From: an uncultured Clostridia bacterium
GTDB taxonomy: Bacteria > Bacillota > Clostridia > Oscillospirales > Acutalibacteraceae
NCBI GenBank assembly: GCA_937919155.1
Contig: CALFPM010000024.1
Coordinates: 1 to 7,621 of the forward strand
DNA length: 7,621 nucleotides
Reading direction: 5' to 3'
The notes below the pieces were generated by a model. The model saw nothing but the letters and a program-made list of their open reading frames with translations. It was not told the origin of the DNA and ran no database searches. Below are positions 6,647-7,621 of the stretch, one piece after another (the first letter of the stretch is position 1; every line of letters starts with the position of its first letter). The position numbers and the translations under genes are program-made.

Positions 6647-6665
6647 TTTTTTATTGACGTTTTGA
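6640..6665. other. Composition and synteny breakpoint
   Basis: Left of this interval, base composition is near that of typA and spoIIE. To the right it drops to about 30% GC and stays there to the window end. At the same place the minus-strand coding signal upstream of typA ends (TAA 6653-6651) and the plus-strand flippase frame begins without a start (TGA 6663-6665). No inverted terminal repeats, transposase remnants or integrase sites are visible. A-rich sequence here offers microhomology for recombination or mis-joining. Confidence 0.7.
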
Positions 6666-7621
6666 TATTTCTTACAAATTTCTTCAGTTGGTTTTTCTAT
6701 TACAAATGTATTGCCGTTAATGTCACCTTTAATAAATTCTATATTATTTGCCATTCAAAAACCAGCTTTATCATCATTAGTAGAAGTATCTTCACAGTTT
6801 GTAGCTTTCCTTATGGTTGCAATGATGGCTCATAGCGGTAGTAAATGGAGCCTATTACAATACGGAAGTGTTGTGTCTATAATTCCTGTTATAGTTGTAT
6901 TTATATACACCTTAATATTGTTTTCAACTAAATTAAAGAATCTTTCATTTAAGGTTACAGATATTGATTTAAAGTTATCTGATAAATTATTCAACTTAGG
7001 ATTTAAATTCCTTGTTATCCAGATTACAGCAATATTATTATTTCAAACAAATAATTTTATCTTGACACAAATCATAGGGCCAGAAGCTGTAACTGAATAT
7101 AATATATCGTATAAGTATATAGGTATAATTTCAATGCTATTCAGTATCATTAATGCACCATTATGGTCAGCAACTACAGATGCGTATTTTAGAAAAGATT
7201 TCAAGTGGATTGCTTCCACTTTAGCTAAAATGAAGAAAGTGTTCGTTTGTTTTGTTGGTTTGGGTATTTTTGCAGTTGTTGTATCTGGTATAGTTTATAA
7301 AATTTGGTTATCAAATAAAGTTGAATCCGATTATTTCCTGCAAATATTAATATTATGTTATTACACTCTAAGTATGTGGTGTGGAATTCATTGTAGCATA
7401 ATTAATGGTACAGGTAAAGTTAAACTGCAATTTTACTTTACTTCCATTGAAGCATTATGTCATATTCCCTTAGCTATATTATTGGGTAATCTGTTTGGAA
7501 TGTATGGTGTTATAATGTCTATGATACTAATGACCGCCATAAATGCTATTTGGGAACCAATACAAGTAAAGAAAATTCTTAATAATGAAACAATTACAAG
7601 AGGAGAGTTTGTAGGCATTAT
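6666..7621 (+). CDS. Wzx-type polysaccharide (O-antigen/capsule) flippase, N-terminally truncated and running off the window
   Basis: The frame from 6666 (after TGA 6663-6665) to the edge gives 318 codons of a multi-pass membrane protein of the PST/MATE exporter superfamily, which moves lipid-linked sugar repeat units across the cytoplasmic membrane. Family marks are QKPALSS (6756-6776), which in homologues lies roughly one third in, the stretch around TNNFILTQIIGPE (about 7047-7085), ISYKY, and PLWSATTDAY (7158-7187), followed by several hydrophobic segments. Family members are about 450-500 aa, so some 130-160 N-terminal residues and their membrane segments are missing. The first in-frame ATG is 6720 and has no Shine-Dalgarno. 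The reading is convincing from about 6729; 6666-6728 is less sure. GC is about 30%, well below the other genes. It is either a broken, transferred gene or half of a chimeric join. No other glycan gene is in the window to name the polymer. Confidence 0.85.

Noticed and set aside
6527..6754. A 75-codon minus-strand frame crossing the breakpoint and the typA start (begins MANNIEFIKGD).
   Set aside because: It has no Shine-Dalgarno, runs antisense to the recognisable flippase frame (NSILFAIQKPALSS), and its second half is out of frame with the more coding-like small ORF. It could only be real if a frameshift near 6630 and a mistaken flippase boundary both applied.
6666..7621. A mobile element carrying the flippase fragment.
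   Set aside because: No transposase, terminal inverted repeat, target-site duplication or tRNA attachment site is visible on either strand.
1..7621. A novel defence, toxin-antitoxin or other undescribed multi-gene system.
   Set aside because: All full-length genes belong to well-characterised housekeeping or sporulation families, and the only unfamiliar frame is 18 codons long.

Overview
The window looks like part of an endospore-forming Clostridia genome, possibly Ruminococcaceae/Oscillospiraceae-like. The evidence is a full-length SpoIIE, which occurs only in endospore-forming Firmicutes and their close relatives, together with strong Shine-Dalgarno sites and a moderate GC content near 45-50% by eye. 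The genus-level guess is inference. No rRNA, tRNA, CRISPR array, transposase or phage gene was seen.

Layout. Positions 1-740 (minus) hold rlmB, a 23S rRNA 2'-O-methyltransferase of the TrmH/SpoU type, cut by the window edge a few residues before its expected end. A divergent AT-rich intergenic stretch (741-918) carries an extended -10 promoter facing rlmB and leads into spoIIE (919-3213, plus), the membrane PP2C phosphatase that activates sigma F. A perfect 11-bp hairpin at 3220-3248 separates spoIIE from the convergent block and can terminate transcription from both sides. The block itself (minus strand, transcribed from about 6548 down to 3256) is a tightly packed operon: typA/bipA, ribF and a family 4 (Fe-S) uracil-DNA glycosylase. 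Gaps are 1 nt and -8 nt, so translation is probably coupled. typA begins with TTG.

Upstream of typA the sequence changes abruptly at about 6640-6665. To the left is DNA like the rest of the window; to the right, to the window end, it is about 30% GC and encodes, on the plus strand, the C-terminal two thirds of a Wzx-type polysaccharide flippase with no start codon and no N-terminal half. Between typA and the breakpoint is a short open frame (18 codons from an ATG, or the tail of a longer lost gene). The breakpoint is either a real insertion or rearrangement that put a foreign capsule/O-antigen gene fragment there, or an assembly or binning chimera; the sequence alone cannot decide.

The five main genes are well-known housekeeping or sporulation genes. 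They do not form a new system. The features most worth a second look are the breakpoint, the small ORF with a duplicated Shine-Dalgarno block, and the composition of the typA-ribF-UDG operon.
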